Below, in pieces: positions 12,262 through 28,187 of a DNA stretch of 64,000 bases (position 1 is the first letter of the stretch; each line of letters starts with the position of its first letter). The position numbers were made by a program, and so were the translations under genes. The stretch comes from Citrus sinensis. Lineage: Eukaryota > Streptophyta > Magnoliopsida > Sapindales > Rutaceae. The DNA lies in NCBI RefSeq assembly GCF_022201045.2, contig NC_068561.1:13169001-13233000 (forward strand), in the 5' to 3' direction. Below the pieces are notes generated by a model. The model was not told the DNA's origin, searched no databases, and saw only the letters and a program-made list of their open reading frames with translations.

Positions 12262-13168
12262 GACTTACCTTGGGTGACACATATTTTGACAAATTTAAAA
12301 AAAAATGACATATTTTTTAAAAATACTCGAGCAAGTGACAATCCATTAACTTTGCCTTTAACTTCTATAGGAATAGTAAATTAATTATAAAATGATACTT
12401 TTGCTCCTAAATTAATTATAAAATAATGTTTATGCTCCTGTAATAGTTACAAAATTACATTTCTATCCCTACAATTAGTTATAAACTATGTTTTTACCCC
12501 TAGTCATTTTTTTTAATTTTCTAAATAGAAAAAAATAAAAAAAATTACACCTAAGTATGAGTAACATTTTTTTTGGTTAAATCAAACAAATCTTTAAAAA
12601 AAAATTCTTGTTATATCAAACTTTGCCGTTAAAATTAATAAGAAAATTTTATTTGATTCAACAAGAATTTTTTTTTAAAAATTGTATGATTTAACAAAAA
12701 AACCTGTCAATTACACTTAGATGCAATTTTTTTTATAATTTCTTCTATTCAAAAAATAAATATAATTTAATAAGGACAAAAATATATTTTAAAACTAATT
12801 ATAGGGATAAAAATATTATTTTGTAACTATTACAAGTCAAAAGTATCATTTTATAATTAATTCTAGGGGCAAAAGTGTTATCTTATAATTAATTTATTAT
12901 TTCCATAAAAGTTAATAATAAAGTTAACGAAATATCATCTATTTGAGCATTTTTAAATAGTTTTAGGGTTTGGATATCTTGAATCAGCTCTAAGGTAAAC
13001 CATCCACCACAACCATTGGATGCACTCTGTCACAATTATTTTAAGTTTAAGTATATGCATCCAATAGCCGTGATGGATGGTCTATCTTAGAACTAATCTA
13101 AGGTAGCCACTGCCTTTTTTAAATAATATATCACTTTTTTAAAATTGATCAAAAACATGTGTCACCCG
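12262..13168. mobile_element. Large foldback (long inverted repeat) element
   Basis: The left arm from GGGTGACACATATTTTGAC (12272) is the near-complement of the right arm ending GTGTCACCC (13167). Complementarity continues inward to a centre near 12630, for example 'ggaatagtaaattaattataaaatgatac' against the right-arm strand around 12845-12920. Arms are about 330 bp after discounting a nested insertion at 12960-13115. TTATATAA occurs on both sides (12254-12261, 13169-13176) and may be the target duplication. No coding capacity. Confidence 0.75.
12960..13115. mobile_element. Hairpin MITE nested in the foldback element
   Basis: An exact 10-bp direct repeat TTTTTAAATA flanks the insert (12950-12959, 13116-13125), suggesting a MULE-type 9-10-bp duplication. 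Removing the insert restores pairing between the two foldback arms. The insert is a hairpin: CTCTAAGGTAAACCATCCACCACAACCATTGGATGCA pairs with the strand around 13050-13100. It is related by its CCATTGGATGCA core to the hairpin at 60304-60447. Confidence 0.75.
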
Positions 13169-13199
13169 TTATATAATCATGCCTGGACGACACCGCATA

Positions 13200-14156
13200 G
13201 AAGTGCAATTTCCACCCAGTCATTAAGTACAAACGCATCCTTGACTCGACGATGGGAACTCATTGGCTCGCCCACGGGGGCCATGACGCATCCACATCAC
13301 TTTCAAGTTTCAAACTGGCGTAAAGCCAGACAGTGAACGGACAAGATCGCACTGTCCAATTTCCACGTGTACGGCAGTGATCATGCTCTACGGGTCCTGA
13401 ATCGCGATCGTGCAGGGCACCACCGTCTATATCATCAGCTCACTCCTCTTCAAACACACCAAAAACCTTAAATATCTCAATCCGATAATAAATTAATAAA
13501 AGCATTTTCTTCTTCTTCTTCTTCTTCTTCTTCTCTTTGTCCCACTTCTTAGATCTCGCCGGAGATCCTCGTCCGTACGATCCCCGGCTGTCTTTCCGTC
13601 GGAAACTTCCTCATTTCCGATCATAGATCATACGGCCATTGAGTGTATCTATTTACAGGTACTTCGAATGAGTATCTCTCTCCATCTCCGTTTTCATTTT
13701 CAAAAGCCTTAGGGTTTAGGGTATTATAATCTTTGTAGATAAATAAAGGATTGTCTTTTTCGATTTAAATGTTCATCTCCACTGAGTGTCACACTTGTAC
13801 GGTGTTTAGCATATAAACATTTTGATTTTAAACATTTTTTGACATATATATATATAATTTACAGTTACTTACTACTCACTGAACAGTGTGTGTTGATTTT
13901 TTCAATACAGTTTTTGTTGATAATATTACTGCATTTGGCAGATAATTTCAGTCTATCTAGTGGCGTTCTAAATTTTCGAAGATTGATTGTGTTTTTTGCA
14001 GTCAGTTATTTGGTATTTGACGTCGAACAATCAATGGCCTCAATGGCATGGTATACATTTTGAAGGGTGTGAATATATATAGCTGTTGAATCTAACAGTG
14101 AAACGAGGAGGAGCTTAAAAGTAACTTGAAAGGAAGTTTGACAGAAAAGTGGCAAA
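13200..14156 (+). promoter_or_regulatory. Promoter and 5' leader of the TDBD-type gene
   Basis: Base composition changes to GC-rich, CpG-containing sequence from about 13190. CACGTG lies at about 13363-13368 (G-box). A pyrimidine-rich (CTT)n leader at 13507-13535 is followed by a probable donor CAG/GTACTT at about 13660. TTTAGGG telobox-like motifs occur at about 13707-13720. Transcription start and leader intron limits are inferred only. Confidence 0.5.
13507..13535. repeat. (CTT)n microsatellite in leader
   Basis: About ten CTT units in the presumed 5' UTR of the downstream gene, a common leader feature in plants. Confidence 0.85.
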
Positions 14157-14800
14157 ATGGTATGTTACGCTTCTTTCTGATGACATTTTGATTTGAAGTT
14201 AAAGTTTGAGTGCATATTTCAGTAATCTGAGAATTGTGATGTTACTATTTATGGATATTTTTCAGTCTTTACACTGATTGCATTCCCTAATTGCATAGTT
14301 GACATGGTTAGATTACCAACACTTACTTGATTTGTATAATCACTTGCTCTGGGAGGACAAGGTAGTGGGAGTTAACATTTTTATGGTCTAGGTTGTTTTC
14401 ACCCTGCTTATCAATTCATGTAGAGGGTAAGTATGTCTCTAACAATCTTGAAGGACCATGGGTGTTGAATTTATTATTGATAGTTATCTTTGAAGTTAAT
14501 TCCGGTATCTCTTACTCTTTGCATAGTGGTAAAAGAATTTTGATGTAACCATTTTTTTTTCTTTTTTTTTTTGAGCACGCACTTTTAAGTGACTCCTAGT
14601 TATTGGTTTTGACTTTGGCTGGCAACAGAAGTAGTTTAGAACTAAAGCCATGAGTGGGAAGATGGAGAAACAGTATGGTATAACACTGCAGGTTAACTTT
14701 CTAACCATGAATTTTTCTTTGTTTTCTTTGGTCAGCTTTTATCAGTAAGTATTAGAACTAAAACAGTTGTACCGATTGGATAAGGAGCGAGAGAGCTTTG

Positions 14801-16902
14801 ATGGTATGTTTGTCATAGTTTAGTTCATATTATATTTTAATGATGTGTGTTGAGTGCTTCCATTGTTTTCTTTCATAATAATCATATCATGGAACCTTCT
14901 TCTTTAAGTAATTATAGGGTTACTTTCCTCACAGAATCAAGGCTTTTGGATGGCAAAGGGTGCTGAGTGTTTGAATGATGGTGAGATGGCCTATGATAAT
15001 TCCTCTAAACTTGATCCAAAGCGTTCTCATCAGTGGTTCATGGAAGGTCCTGAGGCCGAGCTTTTCCCCAACAAGAAACAGGCAATAGGAGTTCCAAGCA
15101 GCAACCTTTTTTCAGGATTGTTAAACTCGAATGTTCCAGCATGGGGTCATACTTCCAGTTTCCACTCCATCTCTGGCCCTTTTGGTGAACGTTTATTTGA
15201 TTCTCCAACAACCAGAGCTGTCAATCTTGATGATCGAAATGTTACTTCAGTTACTGCAGAAAAACTTGATCCTGGAAGAAAGGATTTATTTGGTAATGAT
15301 TCTTCCTTTGGTCTATCTATGTCACAAGCACAGGAAGATCATAGGGGAGGTCTTAGTTATGGGATTAGAAAAGTAAAGGTCAGCCAGGTTAAAGACTCGG
15401 AAAATGTTATGGCAGTATCAATGGGACATGGCTATGATACAGTAGATAACAATACCATATCAATGGCCCATGCTTACAACAAGGCTGACGACAGTTCTAT
15501 ATCAATGGGTCTTGCTTATAACAAAGGTGATGCTAATATTATGTCTATGGGTGATACCTTTGCTAGGGAGAATAACATTTTCATATCAATGGCCCAACCC
15601 CATAACAAGGCGAATGATAACCTATCGATTGGTCAGACATACAAAGAGAATAATGATAGCCTGCCAATGTCTCATTCTTTCGGCAAGGAGGACAATGGTA
15701 TGATCTCTATGGGTCAAACCTACAACAAGGTAGAGGAGAATGCTATATCAGCAGGTCACATTTATAACAAAGGAGATGACAGTACCATATCAATGGTTAA
15801 CACTTATAATAAGGATACAAGTAGTTTATCAGTTGGACAGTCATATAATAAGGGAGAGAGTACTATCATTTCCTTTGGGGGGTATGATGATGATGATGCA
15901 AATCCCTCGGGGACGCTGTTATCTACTTATGGGGTGATGATTGGCCAATCTTCTGTCAATACATCAGAAGCATTAAATCAGAAAGCGTTTGTTAAATCAA
16001 ATGCTGATACACTCATGTCTAGTCAACATGTAACCATCTCTGGTGCTGAAAATAAATCAAGAAAGAAAGAAGACCTAAAACCATCTAAGAAGGTCACTTC
16101 AAACAACTTTCCTTCAAATGTCAGAAGTTTGCTATCGACTGGTATGCTGGATGGAGTTCCTGTTAAGTATATCGCCTGGTCACGTGAGGTAAGTATTTAG
16201 TGCTTAATGTTCATCTTCTAGATTAGCTTATTGCGATAAGTATTTAGTGCTTATTGATCATCTTCTAGATTAGCTTATTGTTTGGTGACATGCTGCTTTT
16301 CTTATGCTTGGTAGAAGGAGCTCCGTGGTGTTATTAAAGGTTCTGGGTATCAGTGTAGCTGTCAGTCCTGTAATTACTCAAAGGTAGTTTATTCATTAGC
16401 TTTTCTATGAAGGGCAGTTTGGAGCTTGAATCTTGGCTGACCAACTTTTTCTTATAGGTTATTAATGCTTATGAATTTGAGCGTCATGCTGGTTGCAAAA
16501 CGAAACACCCAAACAATCACATTTATTTTGAAAATGGGAAGACTATATATGGGATTGTCCAAGAGCTAAGGAGCACACCTCAGAATATGTTGTTTGAAGT
16601 TATTCAGACAATTACTGGCTCCCCAATCAACCAGAAGTCCTTCCGTCTATGGAAAGGTAATGCGAGCTATCTAATACAATTGTATTTCTTTTGCCATTTT
16701 GATATTACAAATTTCCACTGTTTTCTGATGGAAACAGAAGAAGAAGAAAAGAAAAGCCTTATTTGTATTTCAAAGATATTTCTGTTGATTCACCATATTA
16801 CCTTACATTTGCTATTCCTGCTCTTTTTCAGAGTCCTTTCTAGCTGCAACCCGTGAGCTTCAGCGTATATATGGGAAGGAAGAAGGGAAGCAATTGTCAT
16901 AA
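14801..16902 (+). CDS. Tify/TPL-binding-domain-like protein with SMGxxY repeats
   Basis: Exons 14801-14803, 14935-16188, 16315-16383, 16458-16656 and 16832-16902 give 531 residues; junctions are GT-AG. The ATG is taken as the last codon of a leader exon, giving MNQGFWMAKG, which fits the family N-terminus; an equivalent ATG/GT occurs at 14157-14159, and ATG at 14950 is the fallback. Residues about 161-316 hold twelve units of 13-14 residues built on S-M/I/V-G-x-x-Y-N-K plus an acidic/asparagine stretch. The C-terminal region (about 391-531) has VRSLLSTGMLDGVPVKYI, a cysteine/histidine cluster (CSCQSC, FERHAGC) and a KSFRLWKESF tail. This resembles the Tify-binding-type (TDBD/Jas-like) domain also found in plant PHD-finger proteins, here without PHD or acetyltransferase domains. 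A nuclear co-regulator role is inferred; the family's function is largely unproven. Confidence 0.88.
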
Positions 16903-18346
16903 AGCAGCTTTCCCCAAATTGTAAGTTAGGATGTTTTGTTTTGTGCATAGGAGTGGCTTTTTTGGCAACACGTTGTACTTGTTAATGGTGATTGCACCAC
17001 TAATTAAAGGGCTTGAATTTTTTTTCTTACTCCTAACTTGAGGGTTAGGGATCATTGTGAAAGTAGGATATCAACCTTTGAGAAAGAATGTGACCTTCTT
17101 ATGGGTTTATTAGATCATAGCAGCTAATTTTCTGTAACTGAATCTAAGGTTAAGAATGAAATTGCAATGTTTTCACTTCTCATCAGAAAGGAAGTTTATG
17201 AATGTATTCTGCGATCTCTTATCCAACGTATATCCTTAATAGTTTCTTTTTCCATTCCAACCATGGAAATCATGTTAGAAATTGTAGGTTGTTATGACAG
17301 AGAATAACCTGAGCTCTTTAGAGTTGGTTCTGCAGAAGTCAGCATCACCAAGTCTTTTCACGGTTAATTAGTTTGACACAAGTCCTTCAATCTAGTTGGC
17401 CAAATTAGCGGCGACATTACTAATCCTTTATAGTAAAACTTTGGAAAGTATTTTAATGGTAGAAAATCATTTTGTTTTCACTTTTGTTGTCTCTGTGTTT
17501 TCCCTAGAGCAACAACATTCAAATTCACTGTGGTAAGTATGCTTTTGGTTATATTTGCTAGATTGTTCAAAGCTACGTGTATTAACTTCCAGATTATAAT
17601 TACATAGTACCATGTTACCAGGAGTAGAAGGGCAGAGGTATTTATTTGCAAGTGTCCACAATTTGCTAACAAAGTGTAAGAAATGAAATGTTGAATTTTT
17701 ATGCATCTGCGAGTATATATATCTGAAGTATAGATTATCATTCAAAATTTTCTTCTAGGTAGAATTTCTGTGTATAAAGAAATATTAGCTTGTGATTATA
17801 GTCTATTTGCATACAAAATACCTATTTTCTTTGACAGAATATATACGTTTTGCAATTGTAAAAGGTTTCAGTAGCATGCTTAGATAATTAGTGCTATAAT
17901 TAGTACTTTTATAAGCATGTCATAAGCTGTATAAAATCTAAGGATGCATCGATATTGGGGAAAAAAAAGGACTTAAATTAAGTGGTTATCAATGGGCAAA
18001 AATTCATCATGGGTTGAAATAGTGAAAATTCACTGGTTCTAAGATGCTTGTACTAGAGGGCACAAATTTATTGCAACCCAAACTATTTTAGTAATGAAAA
18101 TTTTCTTGGTTGGACTTGGATGGCCATGTGAAAAGACAATATACAGTCAAAGGAAGATCTGGCGCATGATTGATAAAAGGTCAATTATTAGACGATTCAC
18201 TTGCATTCTAATTAAACCAAATTTTGCTGTTGCTGAATTCTGAGATACATGCAATTTGAAGCCTTGATTAAGGGGAGTTAAACTCTTGACAGTTATAGGG
18301 TCCCTTTTGCATTGTTATTGTCATTTACTTGCAGCAATTCCTCTTA
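16903..18346. other. 3' UTRs and spacer between convergent genes
   Basis: The region contains the 3' UTR of the + strand gene and, at its right end, that of the - strand transporter. No further gene or structured repeat was recognised. Confidence 0.5.
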
Positions 18347-20217
18347 TCACACATCAATTTTTGTGACCTCATGACCAAAATTTTCCTTTCCATTGCTACC
18401 TGTATTGTTTGTTTGCTCAGCTGGTGGTAGATGCTCATCAGTTGATGGTGATGGTGACTTGTGATCCTTGCTTTTACCCCAGACAACAAGATATAAGCCT
18501 CCGATTATGATAATGGCACCAATGATCCTTCAAAACATAATCTCAGTTAGTTTCTTCGTTCTTTAGGATTGTGATTATATTGGTAGTGAAAGCTTTATAT
18601 ATGTACTTACCTTCCAAGGTACATTTGCTCTGCCAAAATGATGGTGCTCATAATAGCCACAATGACCATGCATAGAGGACTAAAAGCTGCTACAAAAACA
18701 GGGCCTCTGTCTTTCATTACTATTCCTTGAATGTAGTAAGTTAGTCCTGAGCATATTATCCCCTGCAGGTACACGTCTCTTAATGTCAGAGTCGCAATTC
18801 TTACCTTCAGTAACCAGGAATTTTTTTAATCTATTGAGACCATCTCCATTTTGGATGAAAGAGATCAAAGAGGTAAGATTTGAGATTGAAATAAGAAGAT
18901 GGTCCTGAGAGCTCTGGTTTTAGGATTAGCTCTCTCATGTTACCAGTTAGATGTTGAAATCGCCTTGTTTGCCATAAGGAGTAGTTACACCGAGTCTTAT
19001 ATAACTACTGTTGGACGACAGATCTTTCTATTATATCTAAATTGCTTTAAGATTCTTACACTGTAGACAGAAGCCACTAATTTAGTGTCCCAGTGTATGG
19101 CCCAGATGCTAGCTTTTCCTCTTTCCATTATTAGCGCGGCTAAAGTGCCCTCAACTGTGCCAAAGAAGCATATCCAAGCTGTAAGAGAGAGCTCAGCGGG
19201 GTATGCTTTCAATGTAATTGCCTAAAGAAACAAAGTGGCAAGTGTTAGTAATATTCTAAAACTCATGGGAAATTTTGAATATGTTGGATTCACTCACCTG
19301 CAGAATTATGAAAAAGGACCAGCTGAAGCAGCCAGCTGTGATCATTAGAGCACCCTTGATTGAATTGTGGGTGGTTGTCCCACTGCTCCCGTGCCCATGA
19401 TTTTCTGCTCCCTTTGTCCAGAATAATTCAAGAATTGGACCTTTTATCAGGGTCATAACCATGGCTCCTGCAACGGTTGCCAATGTCCCAATCACTTTAG
19501 CTAGGCTGCGGATGCTCTTAAGATTCACGTTCTCAAGCCTGTATATAAAAATAGATTAGTTTCAAATTTGCAGTTTATAAAAGCTGTTATTTCTTACTCA
19601 TGCTTCTGCAAAAAGTTTGTGGAGACCTGATGATCCAAGCCATTAGAAAGGTGATGGCAGGAAGAATATTGTACATAGCAGCTGCAAATGTCGCCGTTGT
19701 ATACTTCATCCCGATAAAGTACAAGTTCTGGTCTATAACTGGCCTACAAGTACGCATGATGTAGGTTAGAAAATGAGTTGAGTTAAGTGATGGTACAAAC
19801 ATGTTTCAGTTTAGAAAATTACTCTAGCAATCCCAGCAACAGTAGCTTTGTTAAGATTGCCAGTGTCATCTTTGGTCGTATCTTCCTGTTAAATAAGAAA
19901 ACAGAACATTGGCAATCAGAAAACATTCATTTTATTTCAAATTTTTATTCAGTGTTTGCAAAGAACAAGCGTGAGAAGGAAGTGTGCTACTTGTCCAGAA
20001 TGACTGCAAAAGGAGCCATGGCGATTGTTGCAGCAGCGTGTCGGTACACAACAAGGACGTAAGGGCTCATGCCCTTGTTCAATGCAGCTTTGCACAGAAC
20101 ATCCATTCCAGCAAAACCTACTTGCATGAAAATGACACCAATGAATGGCCTCGTCCTATTGAACAAACTAAGCATTTGGTTCTTCATTTGTGTCTCTTGA
20201 GCCCGCACTGAACCCAA
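18347..20217 (-). CDS. WAT1-related (MtN21/EamA-type) membrane transporter
   Basis: Seven exons on the minus strand (20217-19991, 19885-19823, 19743-19627, 19538-19298, 19221-19060, 18762-18611, 18527-18347) encode 380 residues, the usual length of this plant drug/metabolite transporter family. About ten hydrophobic segments form two EamA halves. Family signatures include PFIGVIFMQVGFAGMDVL near the N-terminus, YVLVVYRHAAATIAMAPFA at the end of exon 1, NLYFIGMKYTTATFAAAM, LPAITFLMAWIIRLENVN, and GIICSGLTYYIQGIVMKDRGPVFV in the second half. The hydrophilic tail is serine/acid rich. Relatives move auxin or amino acids across the tonoplast or plasma membrane; this paralogue's substrate cannot be read from sequence. 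Start: first ATG of the exon, upstream of the first membrane segment. Confidence 0.93.
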
Positions 20218-22640
20218 ACCATTTTTGGGAAGGCAATTTATAATGATTCCGTGTGAGGGGCAGCTTTGACATTAGCACAAGTTGCTAGCGTATTCATGAT
20301 TCCGAATATGATAACGCTTTCATACCCAGACTCCACTCATCTCTCAAAGTTCCTCCATTATGTACTAAATAATTAAAAACACTTTCATCAAACCGGAAAT
20401 TATTGCTCGTTGTTGTGATGAATCTTTTTCACACTTGGTGGAGTTACTTTTGTGTTATTTCTTTCATTGTATATTACAACATCAAAGCCCCGCCACAAAG
20501 AGATTCCTCCGTAAGTGCTCAATCCAATCCGATACTACTTGGTACGTGGAATAGAAAACTGGATTAGGCCTCGTACGTTGCAATTCCATGCACATATGCG
20601 GAGTTAGGCTTGAAGAGATAGGCCGTTTTGGCAAATGAATTAATAATACTACACTTTCTACGTAATCCCGTCTTTCTTTCTTTCTTTCTGACCAAACGGC
20701 CAATTCTATCCATAATAAAGTAGCAGTGCTGTTATCTTATTTCGAGTGAGGCGATATTCGTTGCTTTCGTTAAATTTCCGTTAGAATTCGATTCAAAGTA
20801 ATTGAGAGGTCCTTATTGGATCCAATTCAAGTCCGATTCAAAAAAATAAATCTATATTTGATGAGAACTTGTGTTAAGTTTAGATTTATGTGTGTTTTTC
20901 CTCATATTTGGAGCAAATGGACTATCTGAGGTACACCAGATGATGACTAAAATAATATGCATAGTAAATTAAGGTGGTTATATGGGAAATAATAGAAAGA
21001 GTTCAATAGAGCCCCGAATGGGTTAATATGAGGCTAATGTGTGCTTAGGAGTAGCTTAATTGTACATTAAGTTAGCTCAAACAAGCTCATACGTGAATGA
21101 TCTCATCTCAAATTAAAAATATAATAAAACAAATATAAATAAAAAGTGCACAAAATACTTATGTGGTTCGACTTTTGGCCTATGTTTTCGAGAACAAGTC
21201 ATCACCAATCCATTATCTAAATAAGAGGTGAATTGAATAAGACATTTATATAGTGGAGGCTGGTGGTGAGAAAAGTGCATAAAAATATGATTAGATATTA
21301 TCTTTAGGTTAAAAGAAGTGAATATTTTTAAGGATACGTGTCATATTTAAAGGAAAAGAACAACACTATTCCTTTTGTATTAGATTTTTTTTCCTATAAA
21401 TATCTTGAAGTGTCTAATCTTAATCATTGATTTCCAAACCCATACAATCTAGTAAATTCTTCCAAATGACATCTTTATACTGCTCTAAATATTTTATTTA
21501 TTTTCCCCACCCTTATAATCACTCATGTGTTATTCATTTATTGGTCCTAAAATATCGTTATAAATTTATCCCGAACGGTGCGTTCAAATTTACCACTTTT
21601 GAAGTCGATCATGGATCACGTACTTGTGATGAAAAAATCGAGAATTAAATCATGTAGAGTCAATATCGTATGGCAACTCGGCCCACTGATGCATGAATTA
21701 TTTGATTACGTTTCCATTATTGGAGGCTGAGCTACAACTTTACTGGACAAAATACTCAATAATGGTTCGATTATTAAAAGTAACCTTCGACTTTTCGCAG
21801 ATTGTCAAACAAACCCCTAATGGGCGAAAAAGCAGAAAATAGAAAGTAAAGGAAACGTGAAGCGTTTCCTTATAAAATCAACTCATAAAGGTCGGTCCAT
21901 GGTCAAAGTGACATTGGGCACTAAAGTCCCACAACTTAATTGGCCTTACGGTTATATCATCATTTTTGTTTTCTCATGCTTTATGTTGTTAGCACGTAGA
22001 CCCACCACACCCGACTCTCCATAAACTTAGAACTCCATTCACGTGCACCCACCGTGTGAGATAAATTGTGGGTGATTATTAACAGGGATAACGACACCAG
22101 GGTCCCTGAAGTTTTTCAATATCTCATGAAGTTAACCTCGTTTCCTATCTGTATCAAGTTTCTGCGTATCCCCTAATGAAATGACTGTAATACCCTTTGG
22201 AGTTTAGTTAAACACAAGGTCAACCTCAACGTTGTAAGGGCCTAAGGGGCACTAGTTATTTTATTAGGGTCATTGAACAATTACGTCCTTAGCTGTGAAT
22301 ACGAAAGACTCAAGAGTCAGGGACCCAATGATATTACTCCTTAAAAAAGGATGATGACATTACAGTCAGACCCAAGAAAGTAGTGCTTTCATTAATGGAA
22401 GTAACTACAAACATGGCAAATGAAGGGGCTGCAGCTCATTTTGGAGACACCATATCTTGTGTTACAATAACCGCATTTTCTCAAAAGCTCAAAATGGAAT
22501 ATCATTTTTCTGCTCCTGATGAGATATTGGGATTCATAGATGAGACGGTGGGATTCCTCGCCGTAGAAGAAAGGTGCTTGAATCATTTCAAATTTGAGAA
22601 TACAATATGCTTATCAAATATCAATACCATCTGATATAAC
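20218..22640. other. Intergenic DNA, no gene seen
   Basis: The right flank of the transporter gene and presumably its promoter (about 20218-20720; a short TTTC repeat at 20674-20688). The rest is AT-rich. 'gtggttcgac...gcctatgttttcgag' around 21163-21195 resembles sequence common in plant LTRs, but no element could be delimited. Confidence 0.5.
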
Positions 22641-23241
22641 AAATTTTGTATCACAACTAATATATGATTATATAGGTAATTTGATAATAGACATAACAAT
22701 AACCATATGACAGGAAAATCAATCAACTTAATACTTGATACGCGATAACATGATACAAACTTTATACACCAAGTTTGTTTGTAGATCTGTTGATGGTCAT
22801 GCCCACTACAATATCCATTTCCAAAATTTCTATCCAGTTCAACTTCCAGTATTCATCAGCATCAATTTTGGAACATTTCAACCCAGTAGAGGGATGAGCT
22901 TGATGTAAAGAGTTTCGTACTAGATGGACATAGCAGCAAACATAGCTTGTATGTTGTATCAGAGAAAAGAAGGCTGCTTCTATTTAATTCTCAGTATCGA
23001 AAAAGCAAAATAACAGGCATTACATGGTTTTTCAGCACAAGGAACAAAAGAAATGAAAGAAACTAATATAATATAATTAATGCCAAACACAGATGATCTA
23101 TCATTCACAAGCAAGCGTGTGGTAGTTGTAAAATAATGATAGAACAATACAAGCACCAATGATATAGTTGACAAAATTAGTTGTCCCAACCAAAATGATT
23201 GCCTTGACATATACCCATGTGATCTCACCCGCATAGATTGC
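22641..23241 (-). other. Probable 3' UTR of the RABE gene and spacer
   Basis: Sequence downstream of the RABE stop codon at 23242. No other gene recognised. The distal limit of the transcript cannot be fixed. Confidence 0.45.
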
Positions 23242-26454
<3,213 letters not shown>

Positions 26455-26780
26455 AGCAATTAACCAAAATTTATATCTCACAAGCTAGAAAAATTAAATA
26501 AATAAACTAAGTAATTAATTAATTAAACGCTAGAAAAAAAAAGTTTCTAATCAAATAAATGAATTAAAAAATGAAAAATAATTTAAATCTGCTTTTAGAA
26601 AATTAAAAAGAAAAAGAAAAAGGAGAGAAAAAATTACCAGATCAAGAGAGAGAGCGCAAATTCTGAATAAAGGAGATGATGAGAGAAATGAGGAGGGAGT
26701 GAACGAGGCGTCTCTGATACGTCAGCACTCGTCGGCCGTTGAAAAAAGATTAATTTAAATAGAGAGAGAGAGAGAGAGCA
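26455..26780 (-). other. 5' leader and promoter-proximal region of RABE gene
   Basis: On the minus strand a leader exon appears to end at 26638 (CTG/GTAATT) and to resume at 26484 after TTCTAG, giving a leader intron of about 150 bp before the ATG at 26454. An (AG)n run at 26761-26778 lies at or near the transcription start. Confidence 0.45.
26761..26778. repeat. (AG)n microsatellite
   Basis: Nine AG units, read as (CT)n on the RABE sense strand, a frequent core-promoter or leader motif in plants. Confidence 0.85.
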
Positions 26781-27109
26781 GCTGATTCGACAAATAAAAG
26801 TTATAGAGGGGCTCATATCCCAGCCGTTGGATTAAATATGAGTGGCGATCTGCGTGGATCGGACGACTGTTGTTGTTTATTTAATTCGTCAATCCCCTGA
26901 CCGGGTTAGATGAATAAATGGAACGACAGACTGAGAGAGCGACAGAGCGCGTTGATATTTCTAACAGGTTAGGGAAGCGACGCCGTTTGGTTTATTACTC
27001 ATCTTTATTGGTAAATCATCACCTTCATCAAAAATATATGGTAATCGTACAAAGTTCTTGCGCTGGGCTCGGGCATCAAACAGCGAGGACACAGCAACCT
27101 ATGACCTAG

Positions 27110-28187
27110 CGACCAGCTAGGTTAGAGACCAAAGAGCCAACAGCAAAATGTGCACGACACATGTCTCTATCATGAAAACAACATTCTTTTTGTTTTTTTT
27201 TCCCCTCAATAATTTCAGATATAATATTTTAACTGAGTTTGTAACACTGTTGATTGAAATTATCAAGTGCGAATTGTGTATATTTTAACATGTGAACTCA
27301 TAATTACAATTGTGCAACTTTGATTCCTGTTGGATATTGAGGTGCTAAAATTTTTATGGTGAAAAAAAAAAGTATAAATAAAAATTAATAATATATAATA
27401 AATATAATTTTTAATAATAATTTGATAAAAATTAATAAAGATATAATATATTTTTTATCATATAAGTGTAAAATCAAATCAATTTAACTTTTAAACTACA
27501 ATAGGTACAACACTTTAACTGTTCAATTTTAATCTCGAACAGACCCTTAATTTATAATTAGATTGTCACTAAAAAAAATTAAGGACTTTAAGTAGGTATT
27601 TTAGAATTTAACTAATACACTTTTAAACTACCTTTGTCGGATGAAGTGTTGGGAAATTTTTATTAAGCTCCAAAAGTGTTTGAAATAAATTTATGTTTTT
27701 ATGATGCAAAAAATAAAAAATAAAAAATAAAATTTATGAACATTTTTGTGAAGCTTAGGCGAAAATTTTTGTTGGGCTCTACTGGGCTAGATGAGCAGCT
27801 CGGGCATTAATTGTCGCCCAAGAAGCCCAACCCAGATTACAACAAGCGGGATTTGGTTAGCTCGTTGACGATTGAAAATCCTGTTTGATTTCTTTTTCTG
27901 ATAACGAATGAGTACGAGAAAAGAGTTAACTTCTGCTGTTGTTAGTTCCAAAATTTTAGTTAGCAAACAAAATGACGTGTTTTTGTGTTTAATAATGAAA
28001 GATAAAAAGTAAATAATAGATTTTCCATAGGATTATGAAAAAAAAAAACAGGTGTCAAAAACCTCATTGAGATTAAATTATGATAGAATCCGAATCCATT
28101 TTGAACCATTAGCTAGTACGACACAATTAAAAAAAAATGATATACACCAAAAGTTTGCATTAATATAGTTAAATCCATATTGTTTTA
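27110..28187. other. AT-rich intergenic DNA with a T1 MITE remnant
   Basis: No gene seen. About 27335-27552 is a degenerate copy of the Tourist-like family: 'ttggatattgaggtgctaaaatt' at the left, 'gtaaaatcaaatcaatttaacttttaaactacaatag' internally, and 'aacagaccctta' at the right. Confidence 0.5.

Noticed and set aside
22383..22634. 83-aa frame between the transporter and the RABE gene
   Set aside because: No recognisable domain, no splice or promoter context, composition like surrounding intergenic DNA. Kept as intergenic.
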